NCBI RefSeq assembly: GCF_017873215.1 | Contig: NZ_JAGGKA010000001.1 | Location: 124,001 to 188,000, forward strand | Length of the DNA: 64,000 nucleotides | Origin: Clostridium tetanomorphum | GTDB lineage: Bacteria > Bacillota > Clostridia > Clostridiales > Clostridiaceae | Direction of reading: 5' to 3' | Part shown: positions 25,478-35,191 of the stretch, in pieces | Position numbering within the stretch: the first letter of the stretch is position 1 | Layout of the letters: each line of letters starts with the position of its first letter | The notes under the pieces: generated by a model | The model's input: the letters and a program-made list of their open reading frames with translations, nothing else | Database searches by the model: none | Told to the model about the DNA's origin: nothing | Program-made: the position numbers and the translations under genes

Positions 25478-26494
25478 ATGGGATTATTTGGAATATCTAG
25501 AGATATGGGAATAGACTTAGGAACAGCTAACACATTAATATATGTAAAAGGTAAAGGAGTACTTTTAAGAGAACCTTCAGTTGTGGCTATAAATAGTGAT
25601 ACAAAAAGAGTTCTTGCAGTTGGAGAAGAAGCAAAACAGATGATAGGAAGAACTCCAGGAAATATAGTGGCTATAAGACCTTTAAAAGATGGAGTAATTG
25701 CAGATTTTGACGTTACTCAGACAATGCTTAAGAAGTTTATTGAAAAAGTAAGTGCTAAAAGTGCTTTTACTAGCCCAAGAATAGTAGTATGTTTTCCATC
25801 AGGAGTTACAGAAGTTGAGAAAAGAGCTATAGATGAAGCAACAAAACAAGCTGGAGCAAGAGAAGTACTTTTAATGGAAGAACCAATGGCTGCAGCAATT
25901 GGAGCTGGACTACCAGTAAATGAACCAACTGGTAGCATGATAGTAGATATAGGTGGAGGAACTACTGAAGTAGCAATAATATCCTTAGGCGGTATAGTTA
26001 CAAGCAAATCTTTAAGAATTGCGGGAGATGAGCTTGATCAGGCTATAATAAGTTATATTAAAAAACAGTATAATTTAATGATTGGTGAAAGAACCGCTGA
26101 GAATGTAAAAATTCAGTTAGGATCTGCTTATGATACAGGAGAAGAAGATAATTCAATGGAGATAAGAGGAAGAGATTTAATAACAGGATTACCAAAAGTT
26201 ATAAATATTACAGAAAGCGAAGTTAGAGAAGCTTTAAGAGAACCTGTAGCGGCTATTGTAGATGCTATAAAAAGTACATTAGAAAAAACACCACCAGAAC
26301 TTGCTTCAGATATTATGGATAAAGGTATTATGCTTGCTGGTGGAGGAGCGGAATTAAAAGGATTAGATTTACTTATAAATAATGAAACTCATATGCCTGT
26401 TCATATAGCAGAATCATCTATGGATTGTGTTGCACTTGGAGCCGGAAAAGCATTAGATACTTTAGATACATTAATGAGTAATAAGAAAAGATAA
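25478..26494 (+). CDS. mreB: Rod-shape actin homologue MreB
   Basis: Cytoskeletal ATPase that guides lateral cell-wall synthesis, 338 residues. Phosphate-1 motif [15 protein letters not shown], phosphate-2 [17 protein letters not shown], adenosine motif [13 protein letters not shown]-like ([13 protein letters not shown]), and [23 protein letters not shown] precedes the ATG. mreC starts two bases after its stop. Confidence 0.97.
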   Translation: MGLFGISRDMGIDLGTANTLIYVKGKGVLLREPSVVAINSDTKRVLAVGEEAKQMIGRTPGNIVAIRPLKDGVIADFDVTQTMLKKFIEKVSAKSAFTSPRIVVCFPSGVTEVEKRAIDEATKQAGAREVLLMEEPMAAAIGAGLPVNEPTGSMIVDIGGGTTEVAIISLGGIVTSKSLRIAGDELDQAIISYIKKQYNLMIGERTAENVKIQLGSAYDTGEEDNSMEIRGRDLITGLPKVINITESEVREALREPVAAIVDAIKSTLEKTPPELASDIMDKGIMLAGGGAELKGLDLLINNETHMPVHIAESSMDCVALGAGKALDTLDTLMSNKKR

Positions 26495-26496
26495 AT

Positions 26497-27345
26497 ATGA
26501 ACTTCTTTAAGAATAAACTGGCAGTAACAATAGTTGTACTGTCAGTTGCATTTTTAACATTAATTGGATATAGCATTAAAAGAGACAAAGTATCTTTTGT
26601 GGAAAATGGCATAGGTGTAACGATTAATTCTGCTGGAGGAGTTTTTTATAATATTAATAGCAAAGTTAAAGGGTTTATAGAGTTTTTTTCTAGTTTTTCC
26701 GAAGTAAAAAAAGAAAATGAAGAATTAAAAAAAAGAAATAATGAGTTAGAAAGTAAAGCTAAAGAGTATGATGTTTTGAAAGCTGAGAATGAAAGACTAA
26801 GAGGAGCTTTAAATTTTAAAACTCAAACCTCACAATATAATTATGTAGGTTGTGACATAATATATAAAAGTGGAGGAAGTTTTTTAAATGAATTTGTAAT
26901 TAATAAAGGAAGAAATGATGGTATTGAAAAACAAATGGTAGTTACAACAAATGATGGACTTGTTGGACAAATTACCTCTGTAGGAGATAATTGGGCCAAG
27001 GTACAAACTTTATCAAATGAGAATATAGCAGTTAGTTGTATGATACAAAGCACAAGAGAAAGTGTTGGTATCATAAAAGGATACAAAGACAGCAACAATA
27101 GACAATTAGCTAAATTATATTATCTTCCTCTAGATTCTAAGATTAAAGTTGAAGATTCTATTTTAACTTCAGGAATAGTTGGAGGGCTTTACCCTAAGGG
27201 AATTAGAATAGGTAAAGTAATAGATGTAGAAGAGGATAAAGGTAAAGTTATGAAGAATGCAGTAGTTCAACCCTATGTAGATTTCTCTAAGTTGGAAGAA
27301 GTATTTGTTGTTGTTCCAAAAAGTAAACTGGATATAAAAAATTAA
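26497..27345 (+). CDS. mreC: Rod-shape protein MreC
   Basis: Bitopic membrane scaffold of the elongation machinery, 282 residues. One N-terminal membrane segment (LAVTIVVLSVAFLTLIGYSI), a charged coiled coil at about 65-105 (SEVKKENEELKKRNNELESK), then the beta-rich domain with VVTTNDGLVGQITSVGDNWAKVQTLS and ILTSGIVGGLYPKGIRIGKV. It is followed by mreD after 12 bases. Confidence 0.95.
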   Translation: MNFFKNKLAVTIVVLSVAFLTLIGYSIKRDKVSFVENGIGVTINSAGGVFYNINSKVKGFIEFFSSFSEVKKENEELKKRNNELESKAKEYDVLKAENERLRGALNFKTQTSQYNYVGCDIIYKSGGSFLNEFVINKGRNDGIEKQMVVTTNDGLVGQITSVGDNWAKVQTLSNENIAVSCMIQSTRESVGIIKGYKDSNNRQLAKLYYLPLDSKIKVEDSILTSGIVGGLYPKGIRIGKVIDVEEDKGKVMKNAVVQPYVDFSKLEEVFVVVPKSKLDIKN

Positions 27346-27357
27346 GGTGATGTAAAT

Positions 27358-27849
27358 ATGAAGAAATTTATTACTTTATTCTCAATAATTATGTTGTTAC
27401 TAATATTTGATAATGCTTTTGTGCCGTTTTTTTCTATTAAAGGATTTATACCTAGTGTATTATTTACTTTTATAATAAGTTATTCAATAGTAAATGAAAG
27501 TTGGGAAGGTCTATGGGTAGGCGTTTTTGCTGGAGTTTTACAAGATTTATATTTCAACAATGTATTTGGCATTAATGCCTTTGTAAATATGTTAAGTTGT
27601 GTATTAGCAGGTTTTATAGGGGTAAATATATTTAAAGAAAAGATTTTTGTACCTATTATTTCTAACTTTTTTTTAAGTGTATTTAAAGGAATACTTGTTT
27701 TTGTTATACTATATTTATTAAAAATAAATATGGATGCTAAAATTATATTTTTTAGCAGTATTTATAATATGATAATTTCTATACCTATGTATAAATTAGT
27801 TTATAAATTATGCAATAAACAGTATATGCAAAGAAAATGGAAATTTTAA
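27358..27849 (+). CDS. mreD: Rod-shape protein MreD
   Basis: 163-residue polytopic membrane protein with five or six hydrophobic segments. GLWVGVFAGVLQDLYFNNVFG is the conserved MreD feature (G-x-x-x-G-x-x-x-D). AAGGTGATG-type site precedes the ATG. Lies between mreC and a class B PBP, the standard place. Confidence 0.92.
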   Translation: MKKFITLFSIIMLLLIFDNAFVPFFSIKGFIPSVLFTFIISYSIVNESWEGLWVGVFAGVLQDLYFNNVFGINAFVNMLSCVLAGFIGVNIFKEKIFVPIISNFFLSVFKGILVFVILYLLKINMDAKIIFFSSIYNMIISIPMYKLVYKLCNKQYMQRKWKF

Positions 27850-27862
27850 AGGAATGGTGAAT

Positions 27863-30718
27863 ATGAAAGAAAAAAAGAAAAAATTTAATAGGTACACAGC
27901 TTTTTTTTTAGTAATAGCTATAATATATTCAGTTTTAGGATATAAGCTTTTAAAATTGCAGGTAGTAAAAGAAGAGTATTACAAGGAACGAGCAGATATG
28001 GCAGCTTTAACTGAAGTTCCTGATCCAGCACCAAGGGGAAACATAGTAGATAAGAAAGGTGTGGTCTTGGCTACTAACAAACAAAGTTATATGTTAGTGT
28101 ATAACGAAACGAGTGATAATGAAAAGTATTTTTTTGAAACTATGGATAAGGTTTTTCAACTTTTAAAAGAAAATAAAGAACAGCAAGAAGATGATTTTGA
28201 ATTAAAGATAAATCCTTTTAGATTTGAATTTAAGACAGAAAGTGAAAGTGCTAAAAGAATTCAAGAAGTAAGATTTAAAAGAGATAGAGGATTAAATGAG
28301 GCTATAGAGAGGAGATTATTTCCTGATAAAAAGGATAATATTACTAAATTTACAAATGAACAGAACGATATGGTAGATAAAGAGTTGCTAAAAATATCTC
28401 CGGAAGAAACATATAAACTATTAGTAGATAAATATGAAATAAATCCCAAAAAGGATTTTTACAACCTTTTGGAACAGTATAAGGTAAATCCACAAGAAGC
28501 ATATAAACTTATATTAAAAAGATTTAATATAAAAGACAGTGAACAGTTAAAATCTCAATTAGATAAATATGTAAAAGCTAAGTCTAAAGATGCAAAAGCA
28601 ATATTTAAAGATTTAATATCACAATATGGTATAGATAAATTAGAATATGATTTAGAGCTTCAGAGAAATTATATGATAATAAAAGATACCAAGAGGATGC
28701 AAAGTTATTCTGGTTACAAACCAGTAATAATAGCTAGTAACATTGAAAAGAATTCAGCATTTATTTTCTTAGAGAGATTAAATGATCTTCCAGGAATAGA
28801 TGTAACTAATCAGCCTTTAAGAAAATATCCTTTTGGTGAGTTGGGATCTGCTTTTTTAGGATATATATCTAAAATAAGTAATAATCCTGAAAAATATAAA
28901 GAAAAGGGATATGATGTAAGTTCTGATTATATTGGTACTGCTGGATTAGAATATGTCTATGAAGATAGACTTAGAGGATCAAAAGGTGGAAGGATTGTAA
29001 AATTAAATAAACAAGGAAGAGTTATAGAAGAGTTAGGAAGAAGAGAGCCGTATCCAGGACAAACGTTACAACTTACAATAGATAAGGATGTTCAGATGGC
29101 GGCAGAAACAACATTAGATAAAGTTATGGAAGATTTAAGAAGAAATCCTAATGTGAGCTATGATGGGGTAAATACATCTAATGCTACAAGAGGTGCAGCA
29201 GTGGCTATAAATGTAAAAACCGGAGGGGTTTTAGCACTGGCAAGTAGACCTGGATATGATCCCAATATATTTTCTACTCCAGGAAAGCTTACTACTGGGG
29301 AATATAATAAATTCTTTAATCCAGATTTAGAAGCCTTTGCAAAAAATTATATTTCTGCTAGAAATTTACCTGTAACAATGGATGAGCTATTTCCGCCTAT
29401 GAATAATAAAGATAATAAATCAGGAAAAGTTCAAAGAAGAGATCAGTATGATATATATCCTAAGCCGTTTTTTAATTATGCTACTTCAGCGTTAACTGCT
29501 CCAGGATCAACTTTTAAACCATTAACTGCTATAGCCGGTCTTGAGGAAGGAGTAATAACTCCAACGCAAAAAATATATGATAAATTAATATTTACCAAAT
29601 ACGGATATAACGGAAAGGACTGGAATACTGAAAGTAAAGGAGATTTAGATGTTGCAGGGGCTCTTGCATGTTCTAACAACTATTTCTTCTTTTCAGTAGG
29701 AGATGGACTATATGAAAAGAGCTTGGATACTTTAGCAAGCTATGCATGGAAATTTGGATTAGGAGTAGACCCAAAGGGGAAAGCAAAACCATCTACCGGA
29801 ATAGAAATTCCGGAAAATTTTGGACAGGTATTTAACGTGCAATCTGAAAGAAACAGATCAGCTAATGTGCGTATGTGGAATGTTTATGATGATTTAAAAA
29901 ATATAAGAAAAGCTAAAGATGGAAGTGGAAATGAAGGAATTGATATACAAATACAAAATGAAGATAGTGAAAAAATAAAGGATTTAAAAGGTAAAATCCA
30001 AGATACTATAAAGTCACAGATGAGATTTAAGAATGTAGATAATTTTTCAGATACTGTTAAGTCATTATTAAAGGAATTAGTAGAGAATACACCAGCTTTA
30101 AAAAATAAAAAATTTACTGATGGTGATATATCTACAGCATTATCCAAAATATATACACAAATAAATGCCATTGATGAAGAGACTGTTAGACCAGGTAATG
30201 TATATAATGCAGCAATTGGTCAGGGTTCTAATGAGTTTACACCACTACAATTAGCAAATTATGTGGCTACTATTGCCAATGGTGGAAATAGATATAAAGT
30301 CCATCTTGTTGATAAATTTTTAGATTCAAATAATAATTTAATACAAGAAGTTAAACCAGAAGTTATTGAAAAAATAGATGTAAAGCCTGAAACATTGAAG
30401 GCAGTAAAGGAAGGAATGAAGAAAGTTACCGAAGATGGTACAGCTTCTGCTTTGAATAATTTTCCTATTGAAAATGCAGGTAAAACAGGTTCAGCAACTT
30501 TTAATGAAAAACTTCAGGATAAGATAGGAAGAACTTCCGCAGCGGTTTTCGTAGGATTTGCACCATATGATAATCCTGAGATAGCCATATGTATATTTGT
30601 ATTTGATGGAGGGCATGGAGGAGAGTTAATTCCAGTAGCTGAAGCAATGTATGAGCAATATTTTAAGGATGAATTAAAGAAAAAGAATTATAATTTTAAA
30701 TATAATTATGATAAATAA
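27863..30718 (+). CDS. mrdA: Penicillin-binding protein 2, elongation transpeptidase
   Basis: Cross-links peptidoglycan during elongation with RodA. Order: membrane anchor near residues 10-30, dimerisation region, then the transpeptidase with GSTFKPLTA (near residue 549), SNN (near 602) and KTGSA (near 872). At 951 residues it is much longer than typical PBP2 (600-720). Charged inserts lie at about 90-270, where ETYKLLVDKYEINP and EAYKLILKRFNIKD look like internal repeats, and at about 670-770. ATG 27854 abuts the AAAGGA site, so ATG 27863 is preferred. It follows mreD closely. Confidence 0.94.
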   Translation: MKEKKKKFNRYTAFFLVIAIIYSVLGYKLLKLQVVKEEYYKERADMAALTEVPDPAPRGNIVDKKGVVLATNKQSYMLVYNETSDNEKYFFETMDKVFQLLKENKEQQEDDFELKINPFRFEFKTESESAKRIQEVRFKRDRGLNEAIERRLFPDKKDNITKFTNEQNDMVDKELLKISPEETYKLLVDKYEINPKKDFYNLLEQYKVNPQEAYKLILKRFNIKDSEQLKSQLDKYVKAKSKDAKAIFKDLISQYGIDKLEYDLELQRNYMIIKDTKRMQSYSGYKPVIIASNIEKNSAFIFLERLNDLPGIDVTNQPLRKYPFGELGSAFLGYISKISNNPEKYKEKGYDVSSDYIGTAGLEYVYEDRLRGSKGGRIVKLNKQGRVIEELGRREPYPGQTLQLTIDKDVQMAAETTLDKVMEDLRRNPNVSYDGVNTSNATRGAAVAINVKTGGVLALASRPGYDPNIFSTPGKLTTGEYNKFFNPDLEAFAKNYISARNLPVTMDELFPPMNNKDNKSGKVQRRDQYDIYPKPFFNYATSALTAPGSTFKPLTAIAGLEEGVITPTQKIYDKLIFTKYGYNGKDWNTESKGDLDVAGALACSNNYFFFSVGDGLYEKSLDTLASYAWKFGLGVDPKGKAKPSTGIEIPENFGQVFNVQSERNRSANVRMWNVYDDLKNIRKAKDGSGNEGIDIQIQNEDSEKIKDLKGKIQDTIKSQMRFKNVDNFSDTVKSLLKELVENTPALKNKKFTDGDISTALSKIYTQINAIDEETVRPGNVYNAAIGQGSNEFTPLQLANYVATIANGGNRYKVHLVDKFLDSNNNLIQEVKPEVIEKIDVKPETLKAVKEGMKKVTEDGTASALNNFPIENAGKTGSATFNEKLQDKIGRTSAAVFVGFAPYDNPEIAICIFVFDGGHGGELIPVAEAMYEQYFKDELKKKNYNFKYNYDK

Positions 30719-30725
30719 ATTATAG

Positions 30726-30757
30726 GGGCATATACAAAAAAGTATGTGCCCTTTTTA
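30726..30757 (+). terminator. Terminator after PBP2 gene
   Basis: GGGCATATAC and GTATGTGCCC (10 pairs, one G-U, loop of A) followed by TTTTT. Confidence 0.85.
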
Positions 30758-30837
30758 GAAAAACTATTAATTTGTAGAAGGAATTGTAGGATATTTGTTG
30801 AAATATAAACATATGCCGACTCTTGGAGGTTTAAGTT

Positions 30838-31470
30838 ATGTTAGATGAAAGTATAATTATAAAAGGAAACAAAGAAGGACTTAATGCAGTAATAAATATG
30901 AACAAATTTAAAGATTTTGACGAAATGCTCGAATTTCTAATTGAAAGGTTATCTAAAGGAAGAATTTTTTATAAAGGATGTACTTTAAAAATAACCACAG
31001 AACTTAAATACATCAATGAAAAGGATTTAAGAAGATTAAAGGATATACTTTTTGATGAATTTTTAATCAAAGATTGTATTTTTGAAAATTCAGAAGAAAA
31101 GAATATAAAGACTTTTTCAGGTATATATGAAGGAAGAACTAAGTTTATAAGGAGAACTATTAGAAGTGGACAGATAATAAATTACCAGGGAAATGTTGTG
31201 ATAGTTGGAGATGTAAATTCAGGTTCAGAAATATATGCAGGTGGCAATATAATAGTTCTTGGTGCATTAAGAGGATATGTACATGCTGGTATGGGGGGGA
31301 ATGGTAAAGCTATAGTAGCAGCTTTTTATTTACAGCCACAAATACTTCAAATAGGAGACATAGCTACCAGAGCACCTGAGGATAATATTAAACCTCAATA
31401 TCCTGAAGTAGCAAAAGTAAAAGGAAACAGCATAGTGGTAGAACCTTATTTACCTAATAAATTTATTTAA
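30838..31470 (+). CDS. minC: Septum site inhibitor MinC
   Basis: FtsZ-polymer antagonist, 210 residues. Residues 1-105 are the N-terminal domain; 105-205 the beta-helical C-terminal domain with [40 protein letters not shown] and [10 protein letters not shown], which dimerises and binds MinD. TTGGAGG precedes the ATG. First of minC-minD-minE. Confidence 0.95.
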   Translation: MLDESIIIKGNKEGLNAVINMNKFKDFDEMLEFLIERLSKGRIFYKGCTLKITTELKYINEKDLRRLKDILFDEFLIKDCIFENSEEKNIKTFSGIYEGRTKFIRRTIRSGQIINYQGNVVIVGDVNSGSEIYAGGNIIVLGALRGYVHAGMGGNGKAIVAAFYLQPQILQIGDIATRAPEDNIKPQYPEVAKVKGNSIVVEPYLPNKFI

Positions 31471-31486
31471 CGGAGGGAAGATATGT

Positions 31487-32287
31487 ATGGGAGAAGCTAT
31501 AGTTATAACATCTGGTAAAGGAGGGGTTGGAAAAACTACAACTACTGCTAATATAGGAACAGCTTTGGCCTCTATGGGAAAAAAAGTTGTAGTAGTAGAT
31601 GGAGATACTGGCCTTAGAAATTTAGACGTTCTTATGGGACTTGAGAATAGAATAGTTTTTACATTAATGGATGTAATAGAAGAAAGTTGTAAGTTAAAAC
31701 AATCTTTAATAAAGGATAAGAGATTTCCTAATTTATTTTTATTGCCAACAGCTCAAACTAGAGATAAAACAGATATTTCAATGGAGCAAATGCTTATATT
31801 GATTAATCAATTAAAAGAAGAATTTGACTATATATTAATTGATTGTCCTGCAGGAATAGAACAGGGATTTGAAAATGCTATAGCTGGAGCTGATAGGGCA
31901 TTGGTTGTGGTGAATCCTGAAGTTACCTCTGTAAGAGATGCGGATAGAGTAATAGGAAAACTAGAAGCAAAAGGGGTAGAAGATCATCAATTAATAGTAA
32001 ATAGAATAAACAGTGATATGGTGAAAAATGGTGATATGTTGGACGTAAATGATATATTGGACAGCTTAGCAATAAAGCTTATAGGTATAGTTCCTGACGA
32101 TAGAAATATAACCATATCAACAAATAAAGGAGAACCTATTGTTTTAAATAATAAAGCCTTATCTGGACAAGCTTTTAGAAATATAGCACAAAGAATAACA
32201 GGAGAGCAAGTGCCGTTTTTAAGCTTTGATAGTGATAATGAAAGTAAGTTTTTACATTCGTTAAAAAAGCTTTTTGGCATTAAGTAG
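31487..32287 (+). CDS. minD: Septum site ATPase MinD
   Basis: Membrane-cycling ATPase that recruits MinC, 266 residues. Deviant Walker A GKGGVGKTTTTANIG, switch DGDTGLRNLDVLMGL, IDCPAGIEQGFENA and the C-terminal amphipathic helix (FLHSLKKLFGIK). A competing ATG four bases upstream is out of frame. Confidence 0.97.
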   Translation: MGEAIVITSGKGGVGKTTTTANIGTALASMGKKVVVVDGDTGLRNLDVLMGLENRIVFTLMDVIEESCKLKQSLIKDKRFPNLFLLPTAQTRDKTDISMEQMLILINQLKEEFDYILIDCPAGIEQGFENAIAGADRALVVVNPEVTSVRDADRVIGKLEAKGVEDHQLIVNRINSDMVKNGDMLDVNDILDSLAIKLIGIVPDDRNITISTNKGEPIVLNNKALSGQAFRNIAQRITGEQVPFLSFDSDNESKFLHSLKKLFGIK

Positions 32288-32298
32288 GAGGGATATAT

Positions 32299-32568
32299 AT
32301 GGATTTTTTTGGTTTCTTTGGCCAAAAGCCTGCCTCTAAAGAAGTAGCCAAGGAAAGATTAAAGCTTATTTTAATACATGATAGGGCGGATTTTTCTCCA
32401 GAACTTCTTCAAAATATAAAGGAAGAAATAATGAATGTACTATCTAAATATGCTGACATAGATAAGGAAGAATTGGAAATAAAAATGACAACTACAGATG
32501 AAACAGAAGGAAATTCTCCAGCTTTAATTGCTAGTATACCAATTAAAAAGATGAAAAAAAGAAGATAA
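32299..32568 (+). CDS. minE: Cell division topological factor MinE
   Basis: 89 residues. N-terminal MinD-contact segment (KEVAKERLKLILIHDRADF) and topological-specificity domain (LLQNIKEEIMNVLSKYADID). Its presence means an oscillating Min system rather than the DivIVA-only form of Bacillus. AGGAGGGA precedes the ATG. Confidence 0.95.
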   Translation: MDFFGFFGQKPASKEVAKERLKLILIHDRADFSPELLQNIKEEIMNVLSKYADIDKEELEIKMTTTDETEGNSPALIASIPIKKMKKRR

Positions 32569-32586
32569 AATAAAGCTAAAAATTTT

Positions 32587-32619
32587 AAGCTATGTATAAT
32601 TTATACATAGCTTTTTTTG
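32587..32619 (+). terminator. Terminator after minE
   Basis: AAGCTATGTATAA and TTATACATAGCTT are perfect 13-base arms followed by TTTTT. Confidence 0.88.
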
Positions 32620-32663
32620 AATTACACTGCTATAATCATATTTATATTGGAGGGATTTTAACA

Positions 32664-33785
32664 ATGCTTGATAAATTGAAGATTAATAGAAAGTTACTTA
32701 GAGAACTTGATTTTAGTATATTGATTATAGTACTAATTATTAGTATTTTTGGAGCTTTAAATATATATAGTGCTACCCATATGAAATTTGGAATAAGTTT
32801 TTTTACATCTCAGTTAAAATGGATAGTATTAGGAACAATTGTAATGTATTTCATCCTTGTTTTTGATTATTCTTTAATACAAGGATATGCCAATATTATT
32901 TATTGGTTTGGTGTAATATTATTGTTTTTAAATGATACAATTTTTAAGTCCACAGTTAATGGAGCTGGATCTTGGATGAAAATAGGTTCTACAACAATAG
33001 GACAGCCCTCTGAGTTTGCAAAACTAGGAATGATAATCATGCTTGCTAAAAAATTGGATGAAATGGAAGGGAATATTAATAATATCAAAAACTTTTTTAT
33101 TTTAGCTATGTATGCGGCTATTCCTATGATACTTATTGTTATTCAGCCAGATATGGGAATGATGATGGTGTGTTTTTTTATTGTTTTAGGAATATTTTTT
33201 GCAGCAGGATTAAATTTAAAAGTAATTTGTGGAGGTTTTGCAGCTATTATAGGGGCTATTGCTATAGTGTGGAACTCCCCATTAATGCAGAATTATTGGA
33301 AAGTAAGACTGATATCTTTTTTAGATCCAGAGGCGGATGAGTTAGGAGCTGGACTTCAGTTACTTCAATCTCAAATAGGTATTGGTTCTGGAGGAATATT
33401 AGGAAAAGGATTTTTAAAAGGTACTCAAGTAGCGGGAGGATTTATACCAGAATCTCATACGGATTTTATATTTGCTGTGGTAGGGGAAGAATGGGGTACT
33501 TTAGGAGCTATATTTTTACTTGCTTTATATGGAATTTTGATTTATAAATTTATAAATATAGCTAAAACTTCTAAAGATATATTTGGTTCTATGATTTCAG
33601 TAGGTGTAGTTTCTACATTTTTGTTTTCCATATATCAAAATATTGGTATGGCTGTTGGAGCAGCACCAATAACAGGCATTACCTTGCCTTTGATGAGTTA
33701 TGGGGGAAGTTCTTTTATAACAGCTATTATGTCAATTGGACTGGTTGTAAATGTTGGAATGAGAAGGAAAAAAATAAATTTCTAG
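32664..33785 (+). CDS. rodA: SEDS glycosyltransferase RodA
   Basis: Peptidoglycan polymerase partner of PBP2, 373 residues, about ten membrane segments. Family motifs: SWMKIGSTTIGQPSEFAKL, QPDMGMMMV, GLQLLQSQIGIGSGGILGKG, ESHTDFIFAVVGEEWG and GITLPLMSYGGSSF. The longest frame opens at 32592 inside the minE terminator; ATG 32664 after TTGGAGGGA is the real start. Confidence 0.95.
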   Translation: MLDKLKINRKLLRELDFSILIIVLIISIFGALNIYSATHMKFGISFFTSQLKWIVLGTIVMYFILVFDYSLIQGYANIIYWFGVILLFLNDTIFKSTVNGAGSWMKIGSTTIGQPSEFAKLGMIIMLAKKLDEMEGNINNIKNFFILAMYAAIPMILIVIQPDMGMMMVCFFIVLGIFFAAGLNLKVICGGFAAIIGAIAIVWNSPLMQNYWKVRLISFLDPEADELGAGLQLLQSQIGIGSGGILGKGFLKGTQVAGGFIPESHTDFIFAVVGEEWGTLGAIFLLALYGILIYKFINIAKTSKDIFGSMISVGVVSTFLFSIYQNIGMAVGAAPITGITLPLMSYGGSSFITAIMSIGLVVNVGMRRKKINF

Positions 33786-33796
33786 GGGGATAATTT

Positions 33797-34171
33797 ATGA
33801 GAATTGCATTAATCGCACATGATAAGAAAAAAGAGGAGATTATTGAATTTGTAAAAAGATATAAGGAAGTTTTTCAAGAACATGAACTTTTTGCCACAGG
33901 AACTACAGGAAGGCTTATAGAATATAATACTGGTCTTAAAGTCTATAGATTCTTATCAGGTCCATTAGGTGGTGACCAGCAAATAGGTGGAAAATTAGCA
34001 GAGGGAAAAATTGATTTTGTAATATTTTTAAGAGATCCGTTGACAGCTCAGCCACATGAACCAGATGTTACAGCTCTTATAAGGCTTTGTGATGTACATT
34101 GTATACCATTAGCTACTAATATGGGGTCAGCAGAAGTTTTTATTAAAGCTTTGAAAGCACATAATTTTTAA
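33797..34171 (+). CDS. mgsA: Methylglyoxal synthase
   Basis: Converts dihydroxyacetone phosphate to methylglyoxal and phosphate, 124 residues. Signatures: [25 protein letters not shown] (phosphate site), [12 protein letters not shown] and [15 protein letters not shown] with the catalytic aspartate. Twelve bases after rodA. Its stop codon lies within the first bases of a large perfect palindrome. Confidence 0.97.
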   Translation: MRIALIAHDKKKEEIIEFVKRYKEVFQEHELFATGTTGRLIEYNTGLKVYRFLSGPLGGDQQIGGKLAEGKIDFVIFLRDPLTAQPHEPDVTALIRLCDVHCIPLATNMGSAEVFIKALKAHNF

Positions 34172-34225
34172 CAATAAGAAACCACAAAAACTTAAATATT
34201 TAAGTTTTTGTGGTTTCTTATTGTT
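34170..34225. repeat. 56-base perfect palindrome at the end of mgsA
   Basis: Twenty-seven-base arms starting AACAATAAGAAACCACAAAA match exactly around a TA centre. It begins in the mgsA stop codon and should act as a strong bidirectional hairpin; no long T run follows it, though the arm itself carries TTTTT. The 180 bases after it, before spoIVFA, hold no other feature I can support. Confidence 0.8.
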
Positions 34226-34408
34226 ATATCATAGTCATCAATATTCCCTAAATTTATAGATGGAATATAGTATATGCTGCTTTGCTAGATAAATTATTCT
34301 ATATAAACATAGCAGTTATTTAATTATTAAAGAAACAGGGTAATATTTAAAAAAAATAATCAATATATATATAAAAGTAATATTTGGTAGTGGGAAGGGA
34401 GCAAAAAA

Positions 34409-35173
34409 ATGGGAAGTTATAACTCGCAATATGAGGAGTATTATAGGAATTTAAAAAGACGAAAAGAAGGAAGTAAGATAAACTATTTTAACAGGAAACC
34501 ATATGATTTATCTTCTAATTATATTAGTAAGAGAATAATTAGAGATTTAGTTGGAACTTGTGTATTATTTTTAATAGTAATATTTTGTAAAATTATAGTT
34601 ACTCCTGAAACACAGGCCGTTTATAATTATTCTAAGAAAACAGTAAGTGAAAATTATGATTATAAACAAATATATAATAAAGTTAAATCCTTTGATATTA
34701 ATAGTATAGAAGAAAATGTTACAGATTTTATTGAGAAAGTTAAAGCTAAAATAACAGGAGGTAAAACTATTAAAGAAAAAATAGAAAATCAATTTCAACT
34801 ACCTTTAGAAGGTAAAATTACTTCTCATTATGGATATAGAGATGATCCTATAGATAAAAGTAAGAAATTTCATGAAGGAATAGATATAGAAGCAAAAGTA
34901 AATACGGATGTAAAAGCAAGCTTTAATGGAAAAGTAAAGGATTGTGGAGAAGATACTAGTTTAGGTAAATATATTTTGATAGATCATGGAGAGGGAATAG
35001 AAACCAAATATGGACATTTAAATTTGCTATCAGTGAAAAAAGGTATAGAAGTAAAAAAGGGAGAGGTTATAGGGAAAAGCGGAAATACAGGAAAATCTAC
35101 TGGACCTCATCTTCATTTTGAATTACTTTATATGGGTGAAAGTAAAAATCCAGAAGATTATATAGCAATTTAG
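34409..35173 (+). CDS. spoIVFA: SpoIVFA-like membrane protein with M23 (LytM) domain
   Basis: 254 residues: a charged N-terminus, one membrane segment (LVGTCVLFLIVIFCKIIV, near 50-68), a linker, and an M23 domain at 130-250. By position before the SpoIVFB protease, this is SpoIVFA, which anchors and holds SpoIVFB inactive in the forespore outer membrane until a forespore signal. The zinc ligands of M23 enzymes appear intact: H and D in KFHEGIDIEA and H-x-H in GPHLHFEL. A simple peptidoglycan hydrolase is the alternative. Confidence 0.82.
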   Translation: MGSYNSQYEEYYRNLKRRKEGSKINYFNRKPYDLSSNYISKRIIRDLVGTCVLFLIVIFCKIIVTPETQAVYNYSKKTVSENYDYKQIYNKVKSFDINSIEENVTDFIEKVKAKITGGKTIKEKIENQFQLPLEGKITSHYGYRDDPIDKSKKFHEGIDIEAKVNTDVKASFNGKVKDCGEDTSLGKYILIDHGEGIETKYGHLNLLSVKKGIEVKKGEVIGKSGNTGKSTGPHLHFELLYMGESKNPEDYIAI

Positions 35174-35191
35174 AGGATGGGGAATAATAAA

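Noticed and set aside
32592-32663. 24-residue N-terminal extension of RodA
   Set aside because: It starts inside the minE terminator and lacks a ribosome binding site; ATG 32664 is well placed.
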